Assembly (NCBI RefSeq): GCF_042665195.1
Contig: NZ_JBHTBW010000087.1
Location: 28,516 to 92,515 of the forward strand
Direction: 5' to 3'
Source of the DNA: Laceyella putida
Lineage (GTDB): Bacteria > Bacillota > Bacilli > Thermoactinomycetales > Thermoactinomycetaceae
Length of the DNA: 64,000 nucleotides
Shown: in pieces, positions 47,176 to 55,724 of the stretch
Layout of the letters: each line of letters opens with the position of its first letter
Position numbering within the stretch: position 1 is the stretch's first letter
Notes under the pieces: model-generated
The model's input: only the letters and a program-made list of their open reading frames with translations
Told to the model about the DNA's origin: nothing
Database searches by the model: none
Program-made: the position numbers and the translations under genes

Positions 47176-48582
47176 ATGATTCATCCAGCAGCAAGAAGGA
47201 GAAGACAAAAGAGAAGAATGATGGCTCAGCCAAGGAATAAAGAGATTCAGGCTAAAGAAATTACAATCAAGATCAACTTAGACAAAGGTACGGTTAGTGA
47301 AGAGACACAGAAAAACCAAGAGGGAAATCAGCCAGAGAACCAGGGTTGGACGTGGTGGCAGCAGTTAATTGGAGTGGAGTTGTTAATTGGTGGTTTTATC
47401 GTGGTATGGTATATGGTGTCATATTTTTATCAGCTTGGATTTAAGTATTTTTACAATATTCCATATTATTACATGGAATTTACTGTAGATCGTTTAATGG
47501 AACCAGGCAAATATATATCAGTCACTATTTTTTCTTTTATTTTTGTTTTATTTCTACTTTTTAAGTGTAAAAATAAGCTCTTATATAGATCTATTTACTT
47601 AGGTTACTTATTGGGACCAACAATAATTATACTCAATAAGTTACCTCTTCTTATTCCAGATTTTAATCCTTGGTTAATAATGACTTATCTAATTTCCGCA
47701 ATTTTAATTTTTATCATAGGAATTTACTTTGATATTAAAGGATTTGTTAAATTCAGTAGTTTAAGTGATGCTGTTAATTTAACATCAAAATCCTCACGAA
47801 TAATTTTTACAATGCTATTTATACTTTTATTAAATGTAGGGGCTTTTTTCATAGGGTTTAATGTACAGTTAATACAAGAAGATTATTTTACTATTGAGAC
47901 TATCGAGAAAATAGATGGGGTTAAAATTAAGTCAAAAAAAGTTGTGCTTGATAAGTATAAAGATTACTATGTAGTTGCTGAACTAGAGGGAGGAAAAAAG
48001 CTTTATGACAATTTCCAATTAGTGAAGATAGAATCCAATGATAATGCTCCTAAATTTAACATTTCTCATAATCAAGTCGACTTTGAAGAAAGTAATGAAC
48101 AGGATGTTGTTCTTAAAAGTGAGCATTTAGGATTACTCTCACCTTATGCTGATTTCACTATTTTTAATGCATTTCGTGATGCTGCAAACATAGAAGAAAA
48201 GGATCTTGCAAAATCCTCTAAAGCAACATCAGAGCCATTAAAAATAGTAAACGAAAAGATGGCTTTTGAGTTATACAACTCTGAAGAATACTTTGACGTT
48301 TTGTTTAAAATCCTCTATGAGTATGAACCTAACAAATTTATTACATACAAAGAATATATTGTTCCAGGAAAAGAACATATTGTAGGTGGTAATTTTGATG
48401 AATATACATTTGAAAATGGGAAATTGGTTCTAATTAATGAATCTGCATCAAAAAATGGGAAATTGTTGGTTCCGAATGGTAATTATAAACTCTATGTTGA
48501 ATGTCTTAGCAAAAAACCTTGTGAAGCAGCAGGGTATTTATATTCTATTGAAGACCATCAAAACGATTCTTGGACTTATTGA
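47176..48582 (+). CDS. Multi-TM membrane protein with soluble C-terminal domain
   Basis: ATG at 47176 with AAAGG upstream; 468 aa. Basic start (IHPAARRRRQKRRMM), TM segments at about 60-82, 105-125, 140-160, 168-188 and 205-228, then a 200-residue soluble beta-rich domain (about 240-468). A/T-rich codon use stands apart from the neighbours, suggesting separate acquisition. No family recognised. Confidence 0.55.
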   Translation: MIHPAARRRRQKRRMMAQPRNKEIQAKEITIKINLDKGTVSEETQKNQEGNQPENQGWTWWQQLIGVELLIGGFIVVWYMVSYFYQLGFKYFYNIPYYYMEFTVDRLMEPGKYISVTIFSFIFVLFLLFKCKNKLLYRSIYLGYLLGPTIIILNKLPLLIPDFNPWLIMTYLISAILIFIIGIYFDIKGFVKFSSLSDAVNLTSKSSRIIFTMLFILLLNVGAFFIGFNVQLIQEDYFTIETIEKIDGVKIKSKKVVLDKYKDYYVVAELEGGKKLYDNFQLVKIESNDNAPKFNISHNQVDFEESNEQDVVLKSEHLGLLSPYADFTIFNAFRDAANIEEKDLAKSSKATSEPLKIVNEKMAFELYNSEEYFDVLFKILYEYEPNKFITYKEYIVPGKEHIVGGNFDEYTFENGKLVLINESASKNGKLLVPNGNYKLYVECLSKKPCEAAGYLYSIEDHQNDSWTY

Positions 48583-48670
48583 TTTCGTAGGATTTAATTT
48601 ATAACGTGATTGTTCCGAAATCATTAGAAATCAGTGATGGCCGTGTTATGATAAATGGTGGTGATGGAAG

Positions 48671-48985
48671 ATGCTGTATGACGACGACCACCTAGATTTT
48701 GAAATCAAACTCAAACGATATGTCCATCTTGAAGTGCTACTCGAAGCGTTGAACCGAGATAAGAAACAACTTGGCCACCTCAAGATGGCAGAGGTATACG
48801 AAGATCAAATCGATCACATGACGGATCAAATATTGAAGGACATGGCCGAGCTACGCCGCTACTTCCGGAAAACAACCCTGTTTGACAGAGCACTATTTAT
48901 ATTTATCCGAAAAGAGACACGACCTGATGGATCGAAGTCTCTTTTTTCTTTTGTGACAATTGTACAACTTTTTAAAATGTGGTAA
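48671..48985 (+). CDS. Small helical protein with possible lost stop
   Basis: 104 codons; the GGTGGTG upstream is a usable site. Residues 1-80 are a coiled helix (DDDHLDFEIKLKRYVHLEVL…MAELRRYFRK). The last 25 codons pass through a GAGAC/GTCTC hairpin with T6 (48908-48945), which looks like a terminator, so the authentic gene probably ended earlier and has lost its stop or frame. No family recognised. Confidence 0.45.
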   Translation: MLYDDDHLDFEIKLKRYVHLEVLLEALNRDKKQLGHLKMAEVYEDQIDHMTDQILKDMAELRRYFRKTTLFDRALFIFIRKETRPDGSKSLFSFVTIVQLFKMW

Positions 48986-48999
48986 GATAACAGTATGTG

Positions 49000-49044
49000 T
49001 TTGAATGTGTCAGTATATGTTTGTATATGTATGGAGGTATATGT
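49000..49044 (+). repeat. GTATATGT direct repeats
   Basis: Four direct copies of GTAT(A/G)TGT in the 45 bp before the excisionase-type gene; a likely autoregulatory or Xis-type binding site. Confidence 0.55.
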
Positions 49045-49227
49045 ATGAGGCTTTTAACAACAGAAGACATCGCGAAACGTCTACAATTTGATGAAGCAAC
49101 CATCCGCGACCTCTTGAGAAAAGGGGAGTTGAGAGGATTCAAGATTTCTGGAGAATGGCGAGTCAGCGAAGAAGACCTTGCTTCCTTTTTGGAGAAACAC
49201 GCCAATGTCCCACGAGAATCCCAATAA
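49045..49227 (+). CDS. Excisionase-type HTH protein
   Basis: 60 aa, ATG at 49045 with GGAGG upstream. RLLTTEDIAKRLQFDEATIR, DLLRKGELRGFKISGEWRVS; the HTH_17 / MerR-like excisionase pattern. It may direct the tyrosine recombinase at 1488 or regulate its own promoter through the GTATATGT repeats. Confidence 0.8.
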   Translation: MRLLTTEDIAKRLQFDEATIRDLLRKGELRGFKISGEWRVSEEDLASFLEKHANVPRESQ

Positions 49228-49399
49228 TGTCTTTTAAGACATACGAAAAGCCCAGGGCGAACGTTGGCGACGCACCCCGGGCAGACACCCTCACCAGAAA
49301 GGATGTTTGATGAAAAGTGTACCATAACCCAAAACTGAATAAAAGTTGTCCCGACACTGTTGATCATTGGCAAAAACACTTCGTTGGAGGCGATGCAAC

Positions 49400-50920
49400 A
49401 TGACGACAGTGAATTCATATCAAGAAATACCCAGTTGGGTTAGACGAGGTCATGATCGTCAGCCGAATCGGGTTGTATGTGGGTTGTACGAACTCTTTGA
49501 CCTCATTGAAGATTTCGGACCGATGTTCGCTTCATTCTTCCGTTGGATCGGGAGAACCGCAATGGGGACATGGGATTTCCTTGTGAATACCTCAATGATT
49601 ACTGTCAATATTGCGATGCTAGCGGGGATCATCTACTTATCGGTTGGCCACTCATATCGACTTTGCTTGTATGCTGGTTTTTCAGGCATCGGGGCATGGG
49701 TAGCGGTCGGAGTGTGGGAAGCCGCGTTCATTTACTGTAGCCAAGTAATCCAAAACTCATTTAAGAAGGGCAAAAAGCAGAGTGTATGGGCATGGACAGG
49801 GTTCCTGATGGGGTTTGCTTTCGTTGTCGTCAGTAACTATATGGGCATGGCCGAAAACCGCATCGGAAAGACGATCGGGGTTAGCACTCCATTTCTTTTG
49901 CTGGTCATGAAGGGCGTACTGGCATACCAATTCAAAAAAGAGGAAAAAACGAAGGAAAGAGTGGGTTGGTTTTCTCGTTTGTTCTTCTGGCGGAAAAAGT
50001 TGGATATGGACACCAAACTGGATACGTCAAAACGGGATACGTCCCAAACAGAAAAACTGGATATGGAAACTGGACATGTGGACATGGATACAAAACTGGA
50101 TACATCCAAACTGGATATGCCCCAAACGGAAAAACTGGATACGAAAAAACTGGATATGGACATATCCAAACTGGACATGAAAGTGGATACTGGACATGTG
50201 GATACGGAAAAGTTGGATATGGATAAACTGGATATGGACACATCCAAATTGGATATGAAGATGGACACGGACGCAAAACTGGATACGGAAAAACTGGACA
50301 TCGAACAAGTGGATACGAAACTGGATACGAACAAGTCAAATACGACGAACGCAGAGTTATCAACGGTGGACACGGTATCCACAAAGAAACGGGACACGCT
50401 GGATAAGGCCGAAGATGAAAAACTGGACACGAAAAAACGGGATATCCAGAAAGCCGATATGCCCAAACTGGATACGGAAAAGTTGGATATGGATATGAAC
50501 GTGGATATGGACACATCGGGAAAACTGGATACCAAACTGGATATGGATACGTCGAAAAAACTGGACACGGAAAAACTGGATATGTCCCAATCGAAAAAGC
50601 TGGATACCAAAAAACTGGACATGGAAACAGTGGATATAGAAAATCTGGACACCGAAATCGAACTGGACAACAAAGTGCTGGACATCGCTAAATATCTGGA
50701 AGGTAAGAAAAGTAGTGAAGAAACCCTTAAAGAGATTATTCGTGTCGTCAAATGGGGACTGGAAACAAAAGCGAAAGAAAAGAAAAAGAAATCCCCTGGT
50801 AGACCTCGGTTAATGAAGGAAGGAAAGTGCAATACCTATGTGGCAAAAGAAGCGAAAAATATCTTGAATGTGATTGATGAGATTCAAATGCAAGAAGACC
50901 AAACAGAACAAACCGGATAA
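49400..50920 (+). CDS. Membrane-anchored protein with long LD(M/T) repeat linker
   Basis: ATG at 49400 with GGAGG; 506 aa. Four TM helices (about 55-80, 87-112, 122-145, 152-172) as in the 354-aa protein, then about residues 195-430 consist of some forty KLD(M/T) units (KLDMDTSKLDMKVDT…), then a charged C-terminal domain (DIAKYLEGKKSSEETLKEII, KKKSPGRPRLMKEGK). The repeat linker is acidic-basic and should be an extended rod or disordered tether. AGATGCCAA/TTGGCATCT terminator at 50929-50962. Confidence 0.65.
   Translation: MTTVNSYQEIPSWVRRGHDRQPNRVVCGLYELFDLIEDFGPMFASFFRWIGRTAMGTWDFLVNTSMITVNIAMLAGIIYLSVGHSYRLCLYAGFSGIGAWVAVGVWEAAFIYCSQVIQNSFKKGKKQSVWAWTGFLMGFAFVVVSNYMGMAENRIGKTIGVSTPFLLLVMKGVLAYQFKKEEKTKERVGWFSRLFFWRKKLDMDTKLDTSKRDTSQTEKLDMETGHVDMDTKLDTSKLDMPQTEKLDTKKLDMDISKLDMKVDTGHVDTEKLDMDKLDMDTSKLDMKMDTDAKLDTEKLDIEQVDTKLDTNKSNTTNAELSTVDTVSTKKRDTLDKAEDEKLDTKKRDIQKADMPKLDTEKLDMDMNVDMDTSGKLDTKLDMDTSKKLDTEKLDMSQSKKLDTKKLDMETVDIENLDTEIELDNKVLDIAKYLEGKKSSEETLKEIIRVVKWGLETKAKEKKKKSPGRPRLMKEGKCNTYVAKEAKNILNVIDEIQMQEDQTEQTG
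49990..50700 (+). repeat. Degenerate tandem repeats encoding KLDM/KLDT
   Basis: About 700 bp of 12-30-bp units around AAACTGGATATGGACAC, kept in frame. Their number can change by slippage or recombination, so the linker length is probably variable. Confidence 0.75.
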
Positions 50921-51073
50921 AGTACGGAAGAGATGCCAACCATTTTTGGCATCTTTTTTTGGTCGAGGAAAGTCCATTATTCGAGGGGAGCCGGTATAAT
51001 TACAAATGTCAGAATGGTCTTTTTGAGTCAGAAAATGAGCTAATAGGGTATTTGACAGGAAGTTAATTTGATG

Positions 51074-51091
51074 TGTCTCAAAAAGGTGTTC
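51074..51091 (+). repeat. Dispersed 18-bp recombinase-type site, copy d
   Basis: TGTCTCAAAAAGGTGTTC, identical to copies a-c; 43 bp before the 202-aa gene. Confidence 0.8.
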
Positions 51092-51133
51092 AATTTGGTG
51101 TGAAGATATGATTCTCATGATGGAGGGAGAAAA

Positions 51134-51742
51134 ATGGATTGGCTTAGATTTATGGGCGAAGATTGGTTTGGTAATTTAGGTCAGTGGGTGGGTGGAATCG
51201 CAACGGTAATCAGCATATATTTCTTGGCCAGAAGTATTATGCCAAAACCGAAAATCGTATTAAGATCAAGAGAGACTATATCAGGCAAATACGGTAAATA
51301 CGGGAATTATGTTATTCGAGTGGGAACCACACATGCAGTTCCCGTTATCATATACGATATTGGTGTAATCATAAGAAGACCTCTTATCCCTTATCATCCC
51401 TTCATCAAATGGACGAAGTATCAATGTACATGGGGAAAGAAATTTGTTCCCTTGGCAAGATTTAAAGTGTTAAGAGGAGCTCCGGAATTACCAAGTAAGC
51501 TGGTACAAGGTGATTATACGGATGAGATTTTAGTAGATTATGTGCAACTAGCGAATATGATTAAGGACAAAATGAAATCAAAGTATTTCATCATTCAGTT
51601 CTACTTTGAAGATATGGGTGGTCGCCGTTTTTGTAGTAAAAGAGGATTGGTAGAACCGGAATATATTTTAAATGAATTTGAAGTATCAAAGGATATTAAA
51701 AAGAGAATAGATGAACTTAACAAAGAATTGAACATTAATTAA
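51134..51742 (+). CDS. Membrane-anchored hypothetical protein (202 aa)
   Basis: ATG behind GGAGGGA. One N-terminal TM (about 14-34: NLGQWVGGIATVISIYFLAR), then a beta-rich soluble domain with helical end (EVSKDIKKRIDELNKELNIN). Unknown. It sits alone between copy d of the 18-bp site and copy 2 of the TGCGTCCAA repeat. Confidence 0.6.
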   Translation: MDWLRFMGEDWFGNLGQWVGGIATVISIYFLARSIMPKPKIVLRSRETISGKYGKYGNYVIRVGTTHAVPVIIYDIGVIIRRPLIPYHPFIKWTKYQCTWGKKFVPLARFKVLRGAPELPSKLVQGDYTDEILVDYVQLANMIKDKMKSKYFIIQFYFEDMGGRRFCSKRGLVEPEYILNEFEVSKDIKKRIDELNKELNIN

Positions 51743-51770
51743 GGTTCATTTCTCCCAGTAGTTGTCCTCA

Positions 51771-51795
51771 TTTTTTCACAGTTCGCGTCCAAAAA
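51771..51795 (+). repeat. TGCGTCCAA-type dispersed repeat, copy 2
   Basis: 25 bp identical to 8082-8106. Confidence 0.7.
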
Positions 51796-51799
51796 CAAA

Positions 51800-51873
51800 A
51801 AAGGCCGCCTGGGTAAAAAACAAGAAAAGGCTTTACCTTGTGTATGATGCACAAAGTAAGAGCCTTTTCATTG
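51800..51873 (+). ncRNA. Candidate short structured transcript
   Basis: AAAAGGCTTTACCTT and its near-complement AAAGTAAGAGCCTTTT form a long hairpin (51824-51873), downstream of the repeat. The overlapping 75-codon frame has no ribosome site. Low-confidence RNA; it may only be a terminator. Confidence 0.3.
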
Positions 51874-51903
51874 TAGTCTTGATTTTTATCGGAGGGGTTT
51901 TTA

Positions 51904-53769
51904 TTAAAGATCTAATGTTAACTGTTCTCCTTGGTTATTGGATGGTTCAATTTTATTATGATCAGTCTTTTTCATCCACTGTTTCTTAGGTTGTTGAAAC
52001 GCTTGTTTTTTCTTAGTAAACCATTCCGGTTCTCCATTAGGAAATTGATTCTGTTCCCATTGGGCTCGTTGTTCCTTAGGGATTTGCAAGTATTCATACC
52101 ACAATGTTTGCTCTAAAGTAGCGTGATGATACATATTTCTTTCTACCTTGGGTGCTAAAGCTCTTGGTAGTTGATATCCTTTTTGAGCTAGCTGACGTAA
52201 TTGATTAAGACCTCTTTCATCGTCTTGACGAAGTCGTTGCTCTACAAATTGTTTCCGTTCTTCTTCACTGATTTCCTCTTCTTCAATGTTACCTTGCGGT
52301 GCGTGATTTTCTTCGCGAATCTTCTCTTCTTCTAATTGTGCTTGCCTGATTTCTTCATTCTTCCGTCTTTCTTCCTCTAAACGGGCCAATCTGTTTTGTT
52401 CCTCTATTTGGCGTTTCTCTGCTTCTTCTCTCCGTCTCTGTTCCTCTTGTCTTTTCCTTTCCAGTTGTTCTAGCCATTTTCGCGTTTTTTCCTCTTCCTC
52501 TCTCTGTCTCCGCTCCACTTCTTCCTCGCGTCGCCGTAATGTTTCCTCCAACTGTTTACTCGCTTCTTCCTCTTTGCGTAGACCTTCTTCTTCTTCTCGG
52601 AGTTTCCGTTCCAGTTCCGCCTTTCTTTTCTGTTCCCGTTCCTGCTCTTTCCGCATTTCCTCTCGTTTCTTTTCTTCCGCAATCCGGATCCGTTCCCGGC
52701 GTGCTGCTTCCTGTGTTTCTCGGATCAACGCGATGGGGTCATGTGCATCTTCTGTGGTTTTCCCCGATTCAAAGTCAATGACATGGGAAGTAGCGGGCGA
52801 CTTGCTTTTCTCTTCCCCTTCACAATCCTTCCCTTTGAATCGGTTGGCAGAGACCTGGGGAGAGGAGACCTTCCCTTCGTACTCCACCTCGATCACTTCG
52901 GTATCCAGTAGCACGTCCACGATGCGATGTTCCGGAATCAACGTCACATCAAATTCATCATCCGTCGTGGACCACTTTCCCCCTTGTGCACGTACACGTT
53001 CTCTTCGTTCTGCTGATTTTGGAGTTCGACGAATCAACAACACGTTTCCATTCGCGATGATGCCGATCACATACAAATACTCGTCAATGAGGAAGTCAAA
53101 AAGGGCGTGGTCTTGCCCCCCAAGAAAGAGCCGGTAATGCATGTTGGCATCCAAAGGGTGATGAACGGTGTATTTTCCTTCACCTCCAATAATCATTTGG
53201 TTATCTCCCGTTAATCGAGGGTCAACAATGGCATAATTACGGAAAAACCGATCCATTAAGAGAACCCACGCCACCGGGACCCGATCCGCTCCATACACCG
53301 ACATTTTCCGTTTGGCGTCTGCCACTTTTCCATGGGAGGCTTGAACCTCTACGACTAACTTTAACTCATTCTCCAACATGGCCACATCGGCCCTGACTCG
53401 CCGTCCGTTCGCATCGCGATGGTTATATTCTTGTTTGACCGTATAGCCACGTTCTTTCAGCAGATCGAACAAATAGCCCTTGGTTAATGCGTGGTCGGGA
53501 CTTTCTGAAGGGCTACATTCTTGATCTTTGTGATAGAAATGGGAATGGATGGGGACGCCGTCTCGTGTATGTTCTTTGCGAAAACGGAGAATCTCCCCGC
53601 ACTGCAAGCAATAAAAGGGGTGCTTCTTCTTTCTTAATTGGAGTATTTTCTCCTCTTCCGTCGTTTCGGTCGCTATGACAATCAGCTCCCCTTTGAGCGC
53701 ATCAACTTTTTTATCTGGTAATAGCGATTCCCAACCAGGAAAGGGACGAATGCCTGCAAATTGAGTCAT
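51904..53769 (-). CDS. CoiA-like nuclease with long coiled coil
   Basis: 621 aa, ATG behind GGGGGT. Residues about 40-80 have a zinc finger (FYCLQCGEILRFRKEHTRDG, HSHFYHK), about 85-180 the CoiA-type nuclease core (LTKGYLFDLLKERGYTVKQE, RADVAMLENELKLVVEVQAS, with D…E.x.K-like site). Residues about 340-520 are a Glu/Arg-rich coiled coil, then a basic-aromatic C-terminus. CoiA proteins process incoming single-stranded DNA; here it might act on transferred or phage DNA. No competence genes are near. Confidence 0.75.
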   Translation of the reverse strand: MTQFAGIRPFPGWESLLPDKKVDALKGELIVIATETTEEEKILQLRKKKHPFYCLQCGEILRFRKEHTRDGVPIHSHFYHKDQECSPSESPDHALTKGYLFDLLKERGYTVKQEYNHRDANGRRVRADVAMLENELKLVVEVQASHGKVADAKRKMSVYGADRVPVAWVLLMDRFFRNYAIVDPRLTGDNQMIIGGEGKYTVHHPLDANMHYRLFLGGQDHALFDFLIDEYLYVIGIIANGNVLLIRRTPKSAERRERVRAQGGKWSTTDDEFDVTLIPEHRIVDVLLDTEVIEVEYEGKVSSPQVSANRFKGKDCEGEEKSKSPATSHVIDFESGKTTEDAHDPIALIRETQEAARRERIRIAEEKKREEMRKEQEREQKRKAELERKLREEEEGLRKEEEASKQLEETLRRREEEVERRQREEEEKTRKWLEQLERKRQEEQRRREEAEKRQIEEQNRLARLEEERRKNEEIRQAQLEEEKIREENHAPQGNIEEEEISEEERKQFVEQRLRQDDERGLNQLRQLAQKGYQLPRALAPKVERNMYHHATLEQTLWYEYLQIPKEQRAQWEQNQFPNGEPEWFTKKKQAFQQPKKQWMKKTDHNKIEPSNNQGEQLTLDL

Positions 53770-53967
53770 GTTTGACCCCCTTTATTCTTTCATTTCCAAA
53801 ACATCTTTCTATTACAAGTATACAAAAAAGGCGAAATGGAAACACAATAATTGGTTGATCAAATCATTTTATGTTAAATGGAGATTGAGGAAAGGGGTTT
53901 GTTTTTATTTCACTCTTGTGATTACATGATTTCATGATATAATGTATACAGAAAGGGGTTGCTCATT
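53770..53967. promoter_or_regulatory. Promoter region of the RHH gene
   Basis: TATAAT at about 53938 and CATGAT direct repeats (ACATGATTTCATGATATAAT) that likely bind the RHH protein. GTATAC occurs at both ends. Confidence 0.45.
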
Positions 53968-54120
53968 ATGAAAAAAAGTGAAATGCCAACCGTTCTAGTT
54001 CGTTTGCATCCGGAGAAGAAAAAACAATTCGATATGATGTTGGTTAAACGAGGGATTAAAGCTCAGAAATTTCTTGAGGATTACATTGATCAGGAATTGG
54101 AGAAGGAGAAGCAAGAATGA
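53968..54120 (+). CDS. Ribbon-helix-helix protein (50 aa)
   Basis: ATG behind AAAGGGG. MKKSEMPTVLVRLHPEKKKQ, then FDMMLVKRGIKAQKFLEDYI and an acidic end; the short strand and two helices are typical of RHH plasmid regulators (CopG/ParG-like). Probably autoregulatory; a hairpin (54125-54150) follows before the loader gene. Confidence 0.7.
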   Translation: MKKSEMPTVLVRLHPEKKKQFDMMLVKRGIKAQKFLEDYIDQELEKEKQE

Positions 54121-54224
54121 AAAAGACGCTCTGGATTGACCGGAGCGTTCCAAATTCTATATTTGCTGAATGAACCGAATCCGGTGTTGCGGGCAATACA
54201 ACCTAAAAACGGGAGAGGATTCAG

Positions 54225-55142
54225 GTGAAAGATATTAAAAGCTTTCTTTCTGCAAAAAGGCAAATTGATGTTAATAATTTGCTGAATGAGACAATGAATC
54301 ATCCGTTGATTATCGAGTTTTCTGGTCATCATCCAGATGTGCCATTTGAAGAATATAAAAAATCGCTCTCCCATCTCCGACAATATATAAAGGACCAAGA
54401 AGCTTGCTTACGATGCCCTGGTTTAGATGATTGCCCCAATCAACAAAAAGGGTATGAGTCCATTTTAAAGCGAACCGAAACAGGAATAGAGCGGAAGGTT
54501 CGGCCATGTGGTAAGTTGGAGGCTCAATGGAGAGAAGAGAGGCGTAAACGGCTTATCAGAAGTTTCTATATACCACGTGAAATCATTGAAGCCACCTTTG
54601 ATTCGATTGCCCCAAACAATGACAGATACCATGTGATTTGTGAAGCGATTGATTTTTGTACTTCAGTTGGGGAAAATATTCATGAAACCAAGGGGCTGTA
54701 CCTTTGGGGTGACTTTGGAGTAGGGAAGTCTCGCATTGCCGGCGCTATCTGTAACAAATTAACCGAGTTTGATATAGACTCATTAATGGTCCATGTTCCA
54801 GAGTTAATCAATGAGCTAAAAGACGGCATAAGGGATGGATCAGTTAATGAAAAATTAGACGTTTACAAAAAGTGTAGTGTGTTAATTCTTGACGATATTG
54901 GCTCGGAAACGATGACATCTTGGGTGAGAGATGATATCTTCAGTTCGGTTTTGCAATATAGGATGGCCGAACGCTTGCCAACTGTCTATACATCAAACAA
55001 AAATTTAAACCAATTGCAAGAACATTTCGCCAATGCTAAAGGTGATTACGATGAGCTTAAAGCGGCACGGATCATGGAGCGAATTGGTCATCACGTGAAG
55101 CCGTTTCATGTTAAAGGGCGGAATTGGCGGGAAGGTAGGTAA
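54225..55142 (+). CDS. DnaI/DnaC-like helicase loader
   Basis: 305 aa, GTG behind GGAGAGG. Residues about 60-75 have a zinc-like CLRCPGLDDCPN; the AAA+ domain has Walker A GDFGVGKS (about 162-169), Walker B VLILDDIGSE and sensor-type TSNKNL. N-terminal domain and layout match DnaI primosomal loaders, which load the host DnaB/DnaC helicase at the Rep-opened origin. TAGCTGGCC/GGTCGGCTA terminator (55187-55215) follows. Confidence 0.85.
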   Translation: MKDIKSFLSAKRQIDVNNLLNETMNHPLIIEFSGHHPDVPFEEYKKSLSHLRQYIKDQEACLRCPGLDDCPNQQKGYESILKRTETGIERKVRPCGKLEAQWREERRKRLIRSFYIPREIIEATFDSIAPNNDRYHVICEAIDFCTSVGENIHETKGLYLWGDFGVGKSRIAGAICNKLTEFDIDSLMVHVPELINELKDGIRDGSVNEKLDVYKKCSVLILDDIGSETMTSWVRDDIFSSVLQYRMAERLPTVYTSNKNLNQLQEHFANAKGDYDELKAARIMERIGHHVKPFHVKGRNWREGR

Positions 55143-55260
55143 ATGCCTACTACCATTTGACGAAATTTGTTACCTTATCGTTCTTTACTCAATAGCTGGC
55201 CAGTGGTCGGCTATTTTGTTTTGCAGACAAAATAAAAAACAGCGGCATAGTTTACCGCTG

Positions 55261-55710
55261 TTATTCCTGGGTTCCTGCTGCAACCCGATCAAGGAACTCC
55301 TTCAGGTCTTGTCTGATCTCTTCCTCGTACATCCCCCCAACCACGACCTCGACACCGTGATCTTTCAGGTGTTGGATGCCGCGACCAGACACCTTAGGAT
55401 AGGGATCCTTGATTCCCACGAATACTTTGGCCACTCCCGCAGCCGTCAGCGCTTCGCAACAGGGCCCCGTCCGTCCCCAATGACTGCACGGCTCCAACGT
55501 ACAATAAACGGTTGCGCCTTTTGCCTGGTCTCCGGCATCAGCCAGGGCATTTACTTCTGCGTGCGGTCCTCCCAATTGGGAGGTATGTCCGCGGCCAACA
55601 ATTACCCCATCTTTGACAATGATGGCCCCAACCGGTGGATTGGTTCCGGTTTTCCCCTGGGCTTTTCGACCTTCCAACACGGCTTCCCACATAAACTCTT
55701 TGTCTGTCAT
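55261..55710 (-). CDS. RibD-type deaminase domain protein
   Basis: 149 aa, ATG behind GGGGGAG. Zinc deaminase motifs HAE (GGPHAEVNAL) and PCSHWGRTGPC as in riboflavin-biosynthetic RibD, but the reductase half is absent. It follows a GntR regulator gene by 14 bp. It may deaminate a pyrimidine- or nucleotide-like substrate; a link to riboflavin is not shown by neighbours. Confidence 0.85.
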   Translation of the reverse strand: MTDKEFMWEAVLEGRKAQGKTGTNPPVGAIIVKDGVIVGRGHTSQLGGPHAEVNALADAGDQAKGATVYCTLEPCSHWGRTGPCCEALTAAGVAKVFVGIKDPYPKVSGRGIQHLKDHGVEVVVGGMYEEEIRQDLKEFLDRVAAGTQE

Positions 55711-55724
55711 GATTGGGCTCCCCC

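Noticed and set aside
49837..50832. 331-codon frame on the strand opposite the KLD repeats
   Set aside because: Ser/Phe/Val-rich shadow of the repetitive gene on the other strand.
51762..51989. 75-codon frame over the 51824 hairpin
   Set aside because: No ribosome site, runs through a hairpin and into the CoiA-like gene's 3' end.
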